DNA of 8,285 nucleotides from an uncultured Bacteroidales bacterium. Its GTDB lineage: Bacteria; Bacteroidota; Bacteroidia; Bacteroidales; Muribaculaceae. How positions within the stretch are numbered: the stretch's first letter is position 1; every line of letters starts with the position of its first letter. A model generated the notes under the pieces. That model was not told where the DNA came from. It saw only the letters and a program-made list of their open reading frames with translations, and did not search any database. The position numbers and the translations under genes were made by a program. Shown here in pieces: positions 1-7,786 of this stretch. The stretch is taken from the NCBI GenBank assembly GCA_947176515.1, contig CAMWQZ010000035.1:1-8285 (forward strand), in the 5' to 3' direction.

Positions 1-690
1 GATGTGAAACGTGTGGCGAGTCCAAAAATCCCCGAGGACCAGACGCGTCCTGTCCCGGTGGCTGCAGGGGTCGATTTTGATGAGACGCTTGGGATACCAG
101 AAGGTTATGACCTAATAGATTCGTCGAAGGCTAATGCTATATCCGATATCCGCCGCCAATTTTCAGAGCGCATTGAGGCTGGAAACTATAAGCCTACGGT
201 TATGAAGATTAGCTATCCGGCTGAGTTTGATGCAGACCGCGTTACGGTTGCAGCATCGGTTGACTTCGGTTCGCTTTTGCTTGATGGACTTGGAGATGGT
301 ATCTGGATTGATGCTCCCGGTGTAGAATCGGAGAAACTGCGCTCTCTTGAGATGAGTATTCTTCAAGCTACGCGCCGACGCATATCGAAGACTGAGTATA
401 TCGCATGCCCGGGATGCGGACGCACACTATTTGACTTGGCATCGGTACTACAGACAATCAAGGCCGGAACCTCACACTTAAAAGGGTTGAAAATAGGAGT
501 GATGGGCTGCATAGTCAACGGACCCGGTGAAATGGCTGATGCTGACTATGGCTACGTCGGAGCCGCGAGCGGATGTGTGAGCCTTTACAAAGGGAAAGAG
601 TGCATGGTGAAAAATATACCAGCGGCTGAAGCTCTGCCACGGCTTATAGAGCTGATAAAAGAAAATGGCGACTGGGTCGATGCGGAGTAA
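1..690 (+). CDS. ispG: 4-hydroxy-3-methylbut-2-enyl diphosphate synthase, C-terminal part (5' end cut by window)
   Basis: IspG (GcpE) is the cytoplasmic iron-sulfur enzyme that converts MEcPP to HMBPP, the penultimate step of the MEP isoprenoid pathway. The frame is open from base 1, so the GTG at position 4 is an internal valine codon and not a start. The visible 229 residues cover the end of the extra middle domain typical of the plant and Bacteroidetes type of about 600 residues, then the [4Fe-4S] reductase domain. Counting from base 1, the cluster ligands are C136 and C139 in ACPGCG, C170 in GVMGC, and E177 in NGPGEMADADYGYVG; the spacing C170 to E177 equals that of E. coli C305 to E312. 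One deviation is SGCVSLYKG near residues 190-198, where I remember relatives having RGK-[IV]-SLYK, so C192 is an extra cysteine. The last 26 bases overlap the next gene. Identity is near certain; the N-terminal TIM-barrel domain is outside the window. Confidence 0.96.
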   Translation, partial: DVKRVASPKIPEDQTRPVPVAAGVDFDETLGIPEGYDLIDSSKANAISDIRRQFSERIEAGNYKPTVMKISYPAEFDADRVTVAASVDFGSLLLDGLGDGIWIDAPGVESEKLRSLEMSILQATRRRISKTEYIACPGCGRTLFDLASVLQTIKAGTSHLKGLKIGVMGCIVNGPGEMADADYGYVGAASGCVSLYKGKECMVKNIPAAEALPRLIELIKENGDWVDAE

Positions 691-1915
691 CCCGAAATCA
701 ATAACCATACTTGGCTGTGGGATGCCCGCCCTCCATATCGGCTGTCGCGGAAGCGCGGTAGAGATATTTGGTGTTATTGTGCGCGCTGGAAGCCGTGATG
801 AGCGACCAGATGAATTCGGTCTGGCGCACTTTGTGGAGCATACTATTTTCAAGGGTACCGGTCACCGCCGTTCGGCACATATCATCAAGCGTATGGAGGC
901 CGTCGGAGGTGAACTCAATGCTTACACGACAAAAGAAGAAACGGTAATCTATAGTATATTCCCTGCCGGAAATCTTGCCCGGGCTGTGGAACTGATTACC
1001 GATCTCATAACAGATTCACGTTTCCCCAACCGTGAACTCGATAAGGAGCGCGAAGTGGTGGCCGACGAGATTGACTCGTATCTCGACTGTCCGTCGGAAG
1101 CTATTTTCGATGATTTCGAGGATATGATATTTGCAGGTTCTACGCTCGGTCATAACATACTTGGAGATCGAGACAGCCTGCGACACTTCGACAGCGAAGT
1201 GTGTCGACATTTTGTCGGCCGTAATTATCGAGCAGACAATATGGTCGCTTTCTACAGCGGACCGAGGTCGGAAAATGTAGTATTCCGTCTGCTTGACCGC
1301 TATCTGACGTTCGTGCCGGGAACGGTTGACGGTAATCGGAAGTTAGATGTGGTTCCAGACGTGTTACCATCGTTCACCTCCAATCGATGTCTTGCAACTC
1401 ATCAGGCTCATTGCGTGATAGGGGCGCGGACGGCCTCCTATCTTGATGCCAGACGCTATGCCACAGCGTTGCTGACCAATATTACGGGAGGTCCGGGAAT
1501 GAATTCGCTGCTCAACGTAGCTTTACGTGAGCGCCGAGGTTTGGTTTACAATGTTGAGGCTTCGACTGCACTATTTTCAGACTGCGGACTAATGACGGTG
1601 TATTTCGGATGTGATCCAGAGGACAGCCGCCGTTGCCGCGAATTAGTCGAGGATACATTCGCGCGTCTTGCTACTGATTTGACAGACAGACAGCTCGACG
1701 CTGCAAAGCATCAGTATCTCGGTCAACTTGTCGTTGCTTCAGAGAACAGGGAGAATAATACTCTGGGAGCAGCGCGTTCGTTATTGTGGCGCAAAGAACT
1801 CATTGATGAGGCCTACACTCATGAAGCTATTCGTTCGCTCACTAGTGCTGATATTACTGCCGCCATCGAGCCAATGCTGACTCCAAGTATACTAACATTT
1901 TCACCGAAGGAATAA
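665..1915 (+). CDS. M16 family (pitrilysin/processing-peptidase type) zinc metallopeptidase
   Basis: This 416-residue protein belongs to the M16B-like zinc peptidases, which degrade peptides or process proteins in a clam-shell chamber; the substrate is unknown. The inverted zinc motif is complete: HFVEH places H55, E58 and H59, and E135 in VVADEIDSY follows H59 by 76 residues, the spacing usual for the family. GGELNAYTTKEET at 81-93 is the conserved active-site strand. The C-terminal half has the M16 R/Y element in RERRGLVYNVEAS, roughly residues 288-300, needed for catalysis in the family. The length is normal for single-unit bacterial members of about 410 residues. No signal peptide is visible, so it is probably cytoplasmic. 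I chose ATG 665, which overlaps ispG by 26 bases; ATG 680, five codons later, is equally possible, and neither has a clear ribosome binding site. The overlap suggests co-transcription and translational coupling with ispG. Confidence 0.93.
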   Translation: MATGSMRSNPKSITILGCGMPALHIGCRGSAVEIFGVIVRAGSRDERPDEFGLAHFVEHTIFKGTGHRRSAHIIKRMEAVGGELNAYTTKEETVIYSIFPAGNLARAVELITDLITDSRFPNRELDKEREVVADEIDSYLDCPSEAIFDDFEDMIFAGSTLGHNILGDRDSLRHFDSEVCRHFVGRNYRADNMVAFYSGPRSENVVFRLLDRYLTFVPGTVDGNRKLDVVPDVLPSFTSNRCLATHQAHCVIGARTASYLDARRYATALLTNITGGPGMNSLLNVALRERRGLVYNVEASTALFSDCGLMTVYFGCDPEDSRRCRELVEDTFARLATDLTDRQLDAAKHQYLGQLVVASENRENNTLGAARSLLWRKELIDEAYTHEAIRSLTSADITAAIEPMLTPSILTFSPKE

Positions 1916-1956
1916 GTTTGTTGCACATATATGTGTATATTATGCAGTAATTTGCT

Positions 1957-2712
1957 ATGAGAGTTAGAGAGTTCGATAAACTTTTAGCGGATACGAGGCG
2001 TAATATAGGACGTAAGTATGGATTCAGACAGAGTTCCTACATTAATTTCAAGGTGGAATCCGGTTACTTTTTTTGTATTTCCTTTATCGGTGGTAGGGCT
2101 TTGGTTACAGCAAAGCCGATGTATGCTGATGATTTATGGTGGGATATATGGGAGACTCCAGAAAATAAGAAGGAGCCGTTGAGTTTGCGAGGTCTTGGTG
2201 TATTTTCTTTGAGCGGACAAGTATTAGTGAAGTATGACATTCCAACTCGAATGGAAGATTTAGAAGAAATTCTCAGTGCATATAAGAACATTTTTGATGA
2301 TGCAGAATCAGAAATATCAAAATTCATAGAAGCTTTTCCTGATGCAGATAAGTTTTATCCCGATGTGAATAAAATTGATTCTTTCGATCGCGACAAATTG
2401 CTTTATCTAATTACTCTAATTCATAATGGTAGATTTAGTGAGGTTCTGTCATTTATTAAAGAAGCTCGTCGTAATAAACACCATTGTATGTTTAATTCTG
2501 GGTTTCTTGCTAACCGTGATGATTACGATTATATTCGCTCATGGTGTAAGAAACATTTGTTTATAGAGCGAGTCAAGAGAAATGCGATTGGTAATCGTTT
2601 GATGAAATATTATTTATTTAGAAAACCGATAGAGAATATTGGTATATTCATATTCTTATTGGTGGAATTACTCGTAACGATAATATTTATAGTTCATGTC
2701 GGAATCAAATAG
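1957..2712 (+). CDS. Hypothetical protein with C-terminal transmembrane helix, unknown family
   Basis: I do not recognise this 251-residue protein with confidence. Residues 1-135 look like a compact alpha/beta domain (REFDKLLADTRRNIGRKYGF, then beta-rich segments and LWWDIWETPENKKEPLSLRG around 60-79), loosely reminiscent of DUF4304-like and immunity-type proteins common in Bacteroidetes; this is a weak impression. Residues 140-200 look helical. A single hydrophobic helix lies at about 227-249, preceded by basic residues (K208, R209, R214, K217, R222, K223), which suggests a cytoplasmic body anchored in the inner membrane by its tail. There is no signal peptide. The gene is clearly AT-richer than its neighbours: hand counts of four 60-base lines gave 25 to 43 % GC, against 43 to 55 % in two lines of the M16 gene. 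Together with gaps on both sides (41 and 109 bases) this suggests separate acquisition. The ATG at 1957 is the first in frame and no Shine-Dalgarno sequence precedes it. That it is a real gene is likely; its function is open. Confidence 0.8.
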   Translation: MRVREFDKLLADTRRNIGRKYGFRQSSYINFKVESGYFFCISFIGGRALVTAKPMYADDLWWDIWETPENKKEPLSLRGLGVFSLSGQVLVKYDIPTRMEDLEEILSAYKNIFDDAESEISKFIEAFPDADKFYPDVNKIDSFDRDKLLYLITLIHNGRFSEVLSFIKEARRNKHHCMFNSGFLANRDDYDYIRSWCKKHLFIERVKRNAIGNRLMKYYLFRKPIENIGIFIFLLVELLVTIIFIVHVGIK

Positions 2713-2805
2713 CTGACAATAATACTCACACTGGAAAGCGTGAAAAGGAGAAACCCAGTTGGAGTTTTTTTGATATTGAGATTGTGGAGTTTGCGAAAAA
2801 ATAAG

Positions 2806-2813
2806 TAATTTTG
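2806..2813 (+). promoter_or_regulatory. Possible Bacteroidetes -7 promoter element (TAnnTTTG)
   Basis: TAATTTTG matches the Bacteroidetes sigma -7 consensus TAnnTTTG exactly. A -33 partner is only approximate: ATTG at 2781-2784, 21 bases upstream, matches TTTG at three of four positions. It lies in the 109-base gap before the lipoprotein gene and would serve the lipoprotein-AsmA-HAD-aroB run. The weakness is its position: the motif ends only 8 bases before ATG 2822, so transcription would start almost at the start codon and leave a leader of a few bases. It may be a chance match in AT-rich DNA. Confidence 0.3.
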
Positions 2814-2821
2814 GGATTGTT

Positions 2822-3583
2822 ATGAAAAAATGCTTTTTTGTGTTGGTTTCGATTATAGCGGCGGTCTGTTTTTTCGGACTGCAGTCGTGCAAGTCGTCGA
2901 ATGCGAAATCTGATGGGTTGTTAATCGACAGTCTGCTGAACGATGTAATGACGAACCGTTGGGATGCACACCTTGATAGCGCGCCAGACGAAGATTGCAT
3001 AAAGCTGCCCCTTAAACATATAGGTCCGCTTAGAAAAGCATTCCGTGATAGCAACTATTTGCATGTCGAGGCTGCAAAAGTTATTGGCACAGGTGTAATT
3101 AATGATATTAATGACGCATGGTATCTTCAGCATCCGCTTGTCGAGATTAAGTCATGTCCAGAATATTATGTCGATAAACTTACTCACAGCTATCCTTATC
3201 TTGTGCCTCAGGCTGCCGATCTGCTTAAGGAAATAGGACAACGCTTTAATGATACGCTGCAGGCTCGAGGTGGAGGAGATTACCGTATTAAGGTGACAAG
3301 CGTCATGCGCACTCCGGCCACGGTCAAGCGTCTAAGGCGGATAAATGTCAATGCGACCAACGAGTCTGCTCATCAGTATGGCACGACTTTCGACATAAGT
3401 TATTCGCGTTTTATATGTGACTCAATCAGTGTCAACAGGTCATTTGAGGATTTGAAAAATCTGCTTGGTGAAATATTATATGACTTGCGAGAAGAAGGCC
3501 GCTGCTATGTGGTGTTTGAGCGTAAGCAAGGTTGTTTTCATGTAACCGCCCGACCGATTTCAGATGTTGAACAAGAAGAATAA
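2822..3583 (+). CDS. DUF5715 family lipoprotein with VanY/VanX-like (M15/LAS) zinc motif
   Basis: A 253-residue exported lipoprotein. The N-terminus has a basic MKK, a hydrophobic stretch at 5-20 and a lipobox GLQSC with lipidated C23, followed by a Ser/Lys-rich linker; this fixes the start at 2822. The folded part, about 110-245, matches DUF5715 as I know it: LTHSYPYLVPQAADLL (120-135), KVTSVMRTPATVKRLRRIN (157-175), SAHQYGTTFDISYSRF (182-197) and CFHVT (238-242). SAHQYGTTFD reproduces the SxHxxGxxxD signature of D-Ala-D-Ala peptidases with H184 and D191 seven apart as in VanX, H240 is the likely third zinc ligand, and R163 resembles the conserved arginine of that fold. The Glu three residues before the last His in VanX (ExxH) is G237 here, so catalysis is doubtful or uses another residue such as E233. 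The likely role is peptidoglycan stem-peptide binding or cleavage in the periplasm, which is inference. Its last 20 bases overlap the AsmA-like gene. Confidence 0.87.
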   Translation: MKKCFFVLVSIIAAVCFFGLQSCKSSNAKSDGLLIDSLLNDVMTNRWDAHLDSAPDEDCIKLPLKHIGPLRKAFRDSNYLHVEAAKVIGTGVINDINDAWYLQHPLVEIKSCPEYYVDKLTHSYPYLVPQAADLLKEIGQRFNDTLQARGGGDYRIKVTSVMRTPATVKRLRRINVNATNESAHQYGTTFDISYSRFICDSISVNRSFEDLKNLLGEILYDLREEGRCYVVFERKQGCFHVTARPISDVEQEE

Positions 3584-6500
3584 CACCAAAAACTATCCGC
3601 TATGGAAGCGGCTGACTAAGATACTGCTCTGGACAGCGTTAGGAGTGGTGTTGGCTTTTTATGGGCTTTTGACTTGCGTAGTCACGATCCTGTCGCCGGA
3701 TAAACTCACTCCTATCGTCAATAAGGTTGCAAATAAGATGCTGGATGCAGATGTTGAGATTGGACGCATCGAATTATCGGCCAAAGCCTCATATCCATTT
3801 CTTCGGCTCGATATTGATTCGGTGTGTATAACGGTGCCTGATATTAAAAAGATAAAAACAGATACTGCGCTTCATTTGCCCGATTATGCCGATACATTGT
3901 TTGTGGTTGACAGATTCATAGGAGAACTGAACATGCCTAAGCTTATGTTGGGTAAAGTCGATATACGCAATATTGATTTATATGGGCCATCGGCTAATAT
4001 CATCATAGTAAATGATTCAATCAATAATTTTAATATAATAAGGCAATCTGATAGCGACGATAGCGAAAACGGCAGCATAGATGGCGCCGATATTGCGTTA
4101 AAACGTTTTTCTATTTCTGGAGCGAGAGATTTTCGGTTTTATAATGCGTCCACGGCGATAGAAGCGAGCATCGGAGTTGAAACTTTAATAGAGCGCGATG
4201 AGATTGAGCCTACCTATATGCTGACTTTCAATGGTAATTTTAAGAGTGGTCTTCTTCACGATTATAATCTGTTACGTCTCCCGGTAACGCTCGATGGAGA
4301 AATCGGTTGGAACGCTGCTGTACCTCACAAAGTTGATTTTAGAAAATTTACATTGGGTCTCGCATGGCTAAGGATTATGCTCGACATGGGTATAGATTTT
4401 GGCGAAGAACTACTTGTGAAAAACTTTAACGCCTCATGCTATGGAATTAAGGTCCATGACCTTTTGACTTTTGTGCCTGATGAGATTTCAAGAGAATATG
4501 AATTAACTTCACTTAGAACAGACGCAGAGATATCTTTGGACGTCAGGCTTGACAGTGCTTTTAATCTCGACCGTGACAGTGTGCCGTATGCAACAATGAC
4601 ATTAGATTTGCCCCCCTGTAAATTACAATATGGCAAAGCGAGATTTGAGAAATTATCGGCCTTGGTTAATGTTGAGCTCCGAGGCAACAATCTTGCAGAA
4701 GCCATAGTCCAGCTTGACCATCTTGATGTGGCTGGTCCTGCAACTGAGTTGTCCTTTAGTGGAGTGGCCAATAGTCTCACCGATGATCCGGCTTTTGATG
4801 TTAAAGTAGAAGGTTATACTAATCTCGCAAAGCTGCCGCCTCCACTGATGAGATTTATCGACGGTTACGTGTCTGGTAAGCTACAAGCCTCAGTCAATAT
4901 GATTGGCCGTGCGTCGATGTTTGACCGAAATAATTTCCATAAACTTAGATTTGATGGAGATATAGATGGAAGCAAGCTATATTGGCTTGCCTCAGACACG
5001 GCAAATATGGTGTTGATTAATGACGCATGCCTTAAATTTGATTCAGATATGCGCTATCAAGAGGGTGAGAATCCTTTGTTGGCGGCAACCTTTAAGGCTG
5101 ATACTGCTGAGGTGCTTTCAGGAGGAGTAAGCGTTAATGTCACAGATTTGACACTTGGAATAGGAGTGACAAACCAGAAGCGCAGTGAGGACACAACGAT
5201 TGTAGTCCCGATGGGCGGAGGTATAAAATTCGCAACCCTTAATGTTACTTCGATTACAGATTCGGCAGGAGCGAGATTCCGCGATGTCGGAGGTCGAGTG
5301 GTCATGAGGCGCTTTAAAGATATGGCTCGAGTGCCGGAGTTCTTGCTCGACCTTACGATAAACCGCATGTCGGCAGGAAGTAAAGATGCGCGAATGCTCT
5401 TTTCTGGCTCAAAACTTCATGTTGACCTTCATAAGCGGCCAGTGGGTCGATTTGCCAAAGAGGTTAAACACACTGCTGACTCTATCTCTAAATCACGACC
5501 TGATCTGTCACCAGACTCTGTCTATGCGCTCGCGCTTGCTCACCGGCGTCATCACAAGAGCAAACATCATCGCGTCCACGCCGAGATGACTGATTCGTTG
5601 ACAGAAATAATTGATTGGGGAACGACAAAGGCATTCAGTAAATTTCTGCTCAATTGGAATATAAATGGTACGCTGACATCACATCGCGCCGGATTGTTCA
5701 CGCCTCATTTTCCACTTCGCAATAGGTTAGACAGCCTCAATATAGCCTTTAACAATGATACTATATTGTTAAAACAAATAGCTTATAAGGTCGGTCGCTC
5801 TGACTTCCTCGCGGATGGGCGTATAACAAATGTCAAAGGCGCACTGACAGCTAAAAAGCGTCTGTCGCCGTTAAAGGTCGAGTTTGAGGCTATGAGCGAT
5901 ACTGTCGATGTAAACCAATTGGCGGACGGATTCTTTAGAGGCGCAGCTCATCGCGAACATCGGAACACAACATCACTTTCAGCCCTCGATGCGATTGACA
6001 ATGACTCGCTGTTTGAAAAAGAAATCAGCGGCGCCTATCTTGAGGAGAAAGATAGTATTGCACCCTTCATTGTCCCTGCTAATATTCAAGCAGATGTGAA
6101 ACTTAGGGCAAATAATATACTTTATTCCGACCTCCTTTTGCATGGTCTTACCGGCAATGTCTTGTTGTATGACGGAGCTATCAATCTTCATCAGATGAAA
6201 GCTGCGTCAGATGTCGGCTCGATTGATTTGTCTGCGTTGTATTCCGCACCAAAAGCTGAAGATATGCGCTTTGGATTTGGGTTAAAGGTCAACGGCTTCG
6301 ATATCGCAAAATTTGTCGACCTTGTCCCTGCTTTAGACTCTATTATGCCGCTTCTACGAGACATTTCGGGTATCATAAATGCCGATATTGCTGCGACGGT
6401 CGATATTTCGCCAGATATGACACTTGATTTGCCTACGCTTTCTGCGGCGGTTAAACTTCAGGGTGACTCATTGCAGTTGCTTGATGCCGATTCGTTTAGA

Positions 6501-7037
6501 ACTATTGCAAAATGGCTGATGTTCAAAGACAAACAGAGAAATATTATCGACCATATGAACGTCGAAGTGATTATATCTGATAACCAGATGCAACTTTTCC
6601 CGTTTATATTTGACATTGACAGATATAAAATCGGCGTGCAAGGTCATAATGACTTGGCATTGAACTTCAATTATCTGATTTCAGTGCTCAAATCGCCGCT
6701 TCCGTTTAAATTTGGCATCACTATAAAAGGAAATCCGGAGCATTATAAGATAAGGCTTGGTCGCGCCAAGTTTGATGAGAAACAGGCCATAGAACGGCGT
6801 CTCGTTGTCGACACGGCACGAGTCAACTTGATTGACCAGATAGAAAACGTGTTCCGCCGTGGAGTTAGAAAGGCTGAATTTGCAAAACTAAACCTGCCAA
6901 AAGACAGTAAGGTTGCAGTCGACATAAATCTCGACGACAGCCCGATATCTGCCTCTGACTCATTACTCTTTATTAAAGAGGGGCTCATACCGGCTCCAGT
7001 GGTAAAAGATGCACAAACTGAATTGAAAAAGAAATGA
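3564..7037 (+). CDS. AsmA-like inner-membrane-anchored envelope protein (1157 residues)
   Basis: A large protein of the AsmA/TamB/YhdP-like group. In this group an N-terminal helix sits in the inner membrane and a long beta-rich body extends into the periplasm; such proteins are implicated in phospholipid transport to, and homeostasis of, the outer membrane. The basic N-terminus (residues 1-19) and one membrane helix at about 20-43 are followed by SPDKLTPIVNKVANKMLDAD and a repeated pattern of amphipathic beta strands, including the AsmA-type GELNMPKLMLGKVDIRNI segment around residues 119-136. The AsmA C-terminal region runs at about 950-1070, ending near FGITIKGNPEHYKIRLGR. An odd basic His-rich patch lies at 660-672 (six His in 13 residues), with H796 and H799 later. 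At 1157 residues it is on the long side for Bacteroidetes members, which I recall as about 800-1100. ATG 3564 overlaps the lipoprotein gene by 20 bases and the stop overlaps the HAD gene as ATGA, so all three are probably translationally coupled. The lipid-transport role is taken from the family. Confidence 0.88.
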   Translation: MLNKKNNTKNYPLWKRLTKILLWTALGVVLAFYGLLTCVVTILSPDKLTPIVNKVANKMLDADVEIGRIELSAKASYPFLRLDIDSVCITVPDIKKIKTDTALHLPDYADTLFVVDRFIGELNMPKLMLGKVDIRNIDLYGPSANIIIVNDSINNFNIIRQSDSDDSENGSIDGADIALKRFSISGARDFRFYNASTAIEASIGVETLIERDEIEPTYMLTFNGNFKSGLLHDYNLLRLPVTLDGEIGWNAAVPHKVDFRKFTLGLAWLRIMLDMGIDFGEELLVKNFNASCYGIKVHDLLTFVPDEISREYELTSLRTDAEISLDVRLDSAFNLDRDSVPYATMTLDLPPCKLQYGKARFEKLSALVNVELRGNNLAEAIVQLDHLDVAGPATELSFSGVANSLTDDPAFDVKVEGYTNLAKLPPPLMRFIDGYVSGKLQASVNMIGRASMFDRNNFHKLRFDGDIDGSKLYWLASDTANMVLINDACLKFDSDMRYQEGENPLLAATFKADTAEVLSGGVSVNVTDLTLGIGVTNQKRSEDTTIVVPMGGGIKFATLNVTSITDSAGARFRDVGGRVVMRRFKDMARVPEFLLDLTINRMSAGSKDARMLFSGSKLHVDLHKRPVGRFAKEVKHTADSISKSRPDLSPDSVYALALAHRRHHKSKHHRVHAEMTDSLTEIIDWGTTKAFSKFLLNWNINGTLTSHRAGLFTPHFPLRNRLDSLNIAFNNDTILLKQIAYKVGRSDFLADGRITNVKGALTAKKRLSPLKVEFEAMSDTVDVNQLADGFFRGAAHREHRNTTSLSALDAIDNDSLFEKEISGAYLEEKDSIAPFIVPANIQADVKLRANNILYSDLLLHGLTGNVLLYDGAINLHQMKAASDVGSIDLSALYSAPKAEDMRFGFGLKVNGFDIAKFVDLVPALDSIMPLLRDISGIINADIAATVDISPDMTLDLPTLSAAVKLQGDSLQLLDADSFRTIAKWLMFKDKQRNIIDHMNVEVIISDNQMQLFPFIFDIDRYKIGVQGHNDLALNFNYLISVLKSPLPFKFGITIKGNPEHYKIRLGRAKFDEKQAIERRLVVDTARVNLIDQIENVFRRGVRKAEFAKLNLPKDSKVAVDINLDDSPISASDSLLFIKEGLIPAPVVKDAQTELKKK

Positions 7038-7774
7038 CAACATTTAAAGATATACTTGCCGATTACAAGGTCAGACACAGATACCAGCGCCTTCAACCAT
7101 TGGCGGCGTTGATTGACATGGATGGCACGCTTTATGACTCGATGGGTAATCATGCCGAAGCATGGCGTATAATGTGTGAAGAAAATGGCTTGGCTGTTAG
7201 CCGTGACGAGTTTTTTCTATATGAGGGCATGACAGGCGCCCAGACAATAGACTTGATTATGCAGCGTTGCCGAGGCCGCCATGCCACGCCTGAAGAATGT
7301 GTGCAGCTTTACCATCGTAAAACCGAGATATTTAAACAGTTGCCTGAGGTGTCGCCGATGCCTGGCGCGCAAGCGCTTACCGACTTGATGAAAGAAGTAG
7401 GCATGAGACGGGTGCTTGTGACTGGTTCGGGACAAAATTCATTGCTCAACAGACTGGAGATAGACTATCCAGGGGTGTTTCTGGATGGCATGCGAGTAAC
7501 ATCTCGTGATGTCACTCACGGTAAACCCCATCCCGAGCCATACATACGCGGCATGCAGTTGGCACAAGTCACTCCATCGCAAGCAATAGCAATCGAAAAT
7601 GCTCCATTGGGGGTAAAGTCTGCGGCAACCGCAGGCGCATTGACGATTGGCGTTGTCACCGGACCTGTGCCTCGCGCCGAACTCGAAGGGGCTGGAGCTG
7701 CCATCGTTTTTGACTCTATGCCCGAGTGTGCAGAGGCTTTCCCTCAACTATTATATGAAATGCTGACTTTATAA
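7034..7774 (+). CDS. HAD superfamily phosphatase, beta-phosphoglucomutase-like subfamily
   Basis: A 246-residue cytoplasmic HAD hydrolase, probably acting on a small phosphorylated metabolite; the substrate cannot be read from sequence. Motif I is DMDGTLYDS with nucleophile D28 and acid/base D30. The alpha-helical cap covers about residues 36-107. Motif II is VTGSGQ with T130, motif III is HGKPHPEPY with K164, and motif IV is IENAPLGVKSA with E188 and N189. The usual motif IV is ED or DD; Asn at the second position also occurs, as far as I recall, in Bacteroidetes relatives with the same IENAPLGV string, so it is probably a subfamily trait and not damage. A stretch of some 24 residues before motif I is longer than in minimal beta-PGM proteins. 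The start ATG overlaps the AsmA-like stop by four bases (ATGA), and aroB follows after 12 bases. A housekeeping phosphatase or a phosphosugar enzyme is the best guess. Confidence 0.92.
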   Translation: MTTFKDILADYKVRHRYQRLQPLAALIDMDGTLYDSMGNHAEAWRIMCEENGLAVSRDEFFLYEGMTGAQTIDLIMQRCRGRHATPEECVQLYHRKTEIFKQLPEVSPMPGAQALTDLMKEVGMRRVLVTGSGQNSLLNRLEIDYPGVFLDGMRVTSRDVTHGKPHPEPYIRGMQLAQVTPSQAIAIENAPLGVKSAATAGALTIGVVTGPVPRAELEGAGAAIVFDSMPECAEAFPQLLYEMLTL

Positions 7775-7786
7775 CATACAAGCATT

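Noticed and set aside
1924..1935. Perfect 12-base palindrome CACATATATGTG in the gap before the orphan gene
   Set aside because: About two such palindromes are expected by chance in a window of this size, more in AT-rich DNA, and there is no regulator gene nearby. Too weak to call an operator.
1917..1954. TTTG at 1917-1920 and TAATTTG at 1948-1954 as a promoter for the orphan gene
   Set aside because: The -7 match is one T short, the spacing is 27 bases instead of 19-21, and the motif would end two bases before the ATG.
2730..2771. Possible terminator: ACTGG/CCAGT arms followed by seven T residues
   Set aside because: The stem has only five pairs with a 20-base loop, and five bases separate it from the T run. 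Not a convincing intrinsic terminator.
2668..3054. Antisense frame of 128 codons over the orphan gene end and the lipoprotein start
   Set aside because: It runs across two well-supported + strand features, lacks any recognisable domain and has low-complexity shadow character.
5386..5589. Second + strand frame of 67 codons inside the AsmA-like gene
   Set aside because: It is out of frame inside a continuous 1157-codon gene and shows no recognisable motif.
7439..7747. Antisense frames over the HAD gene (102 and 62 codons)
   Set aside because: They are shadows of a HAD gene with all four motifs on the + strand.
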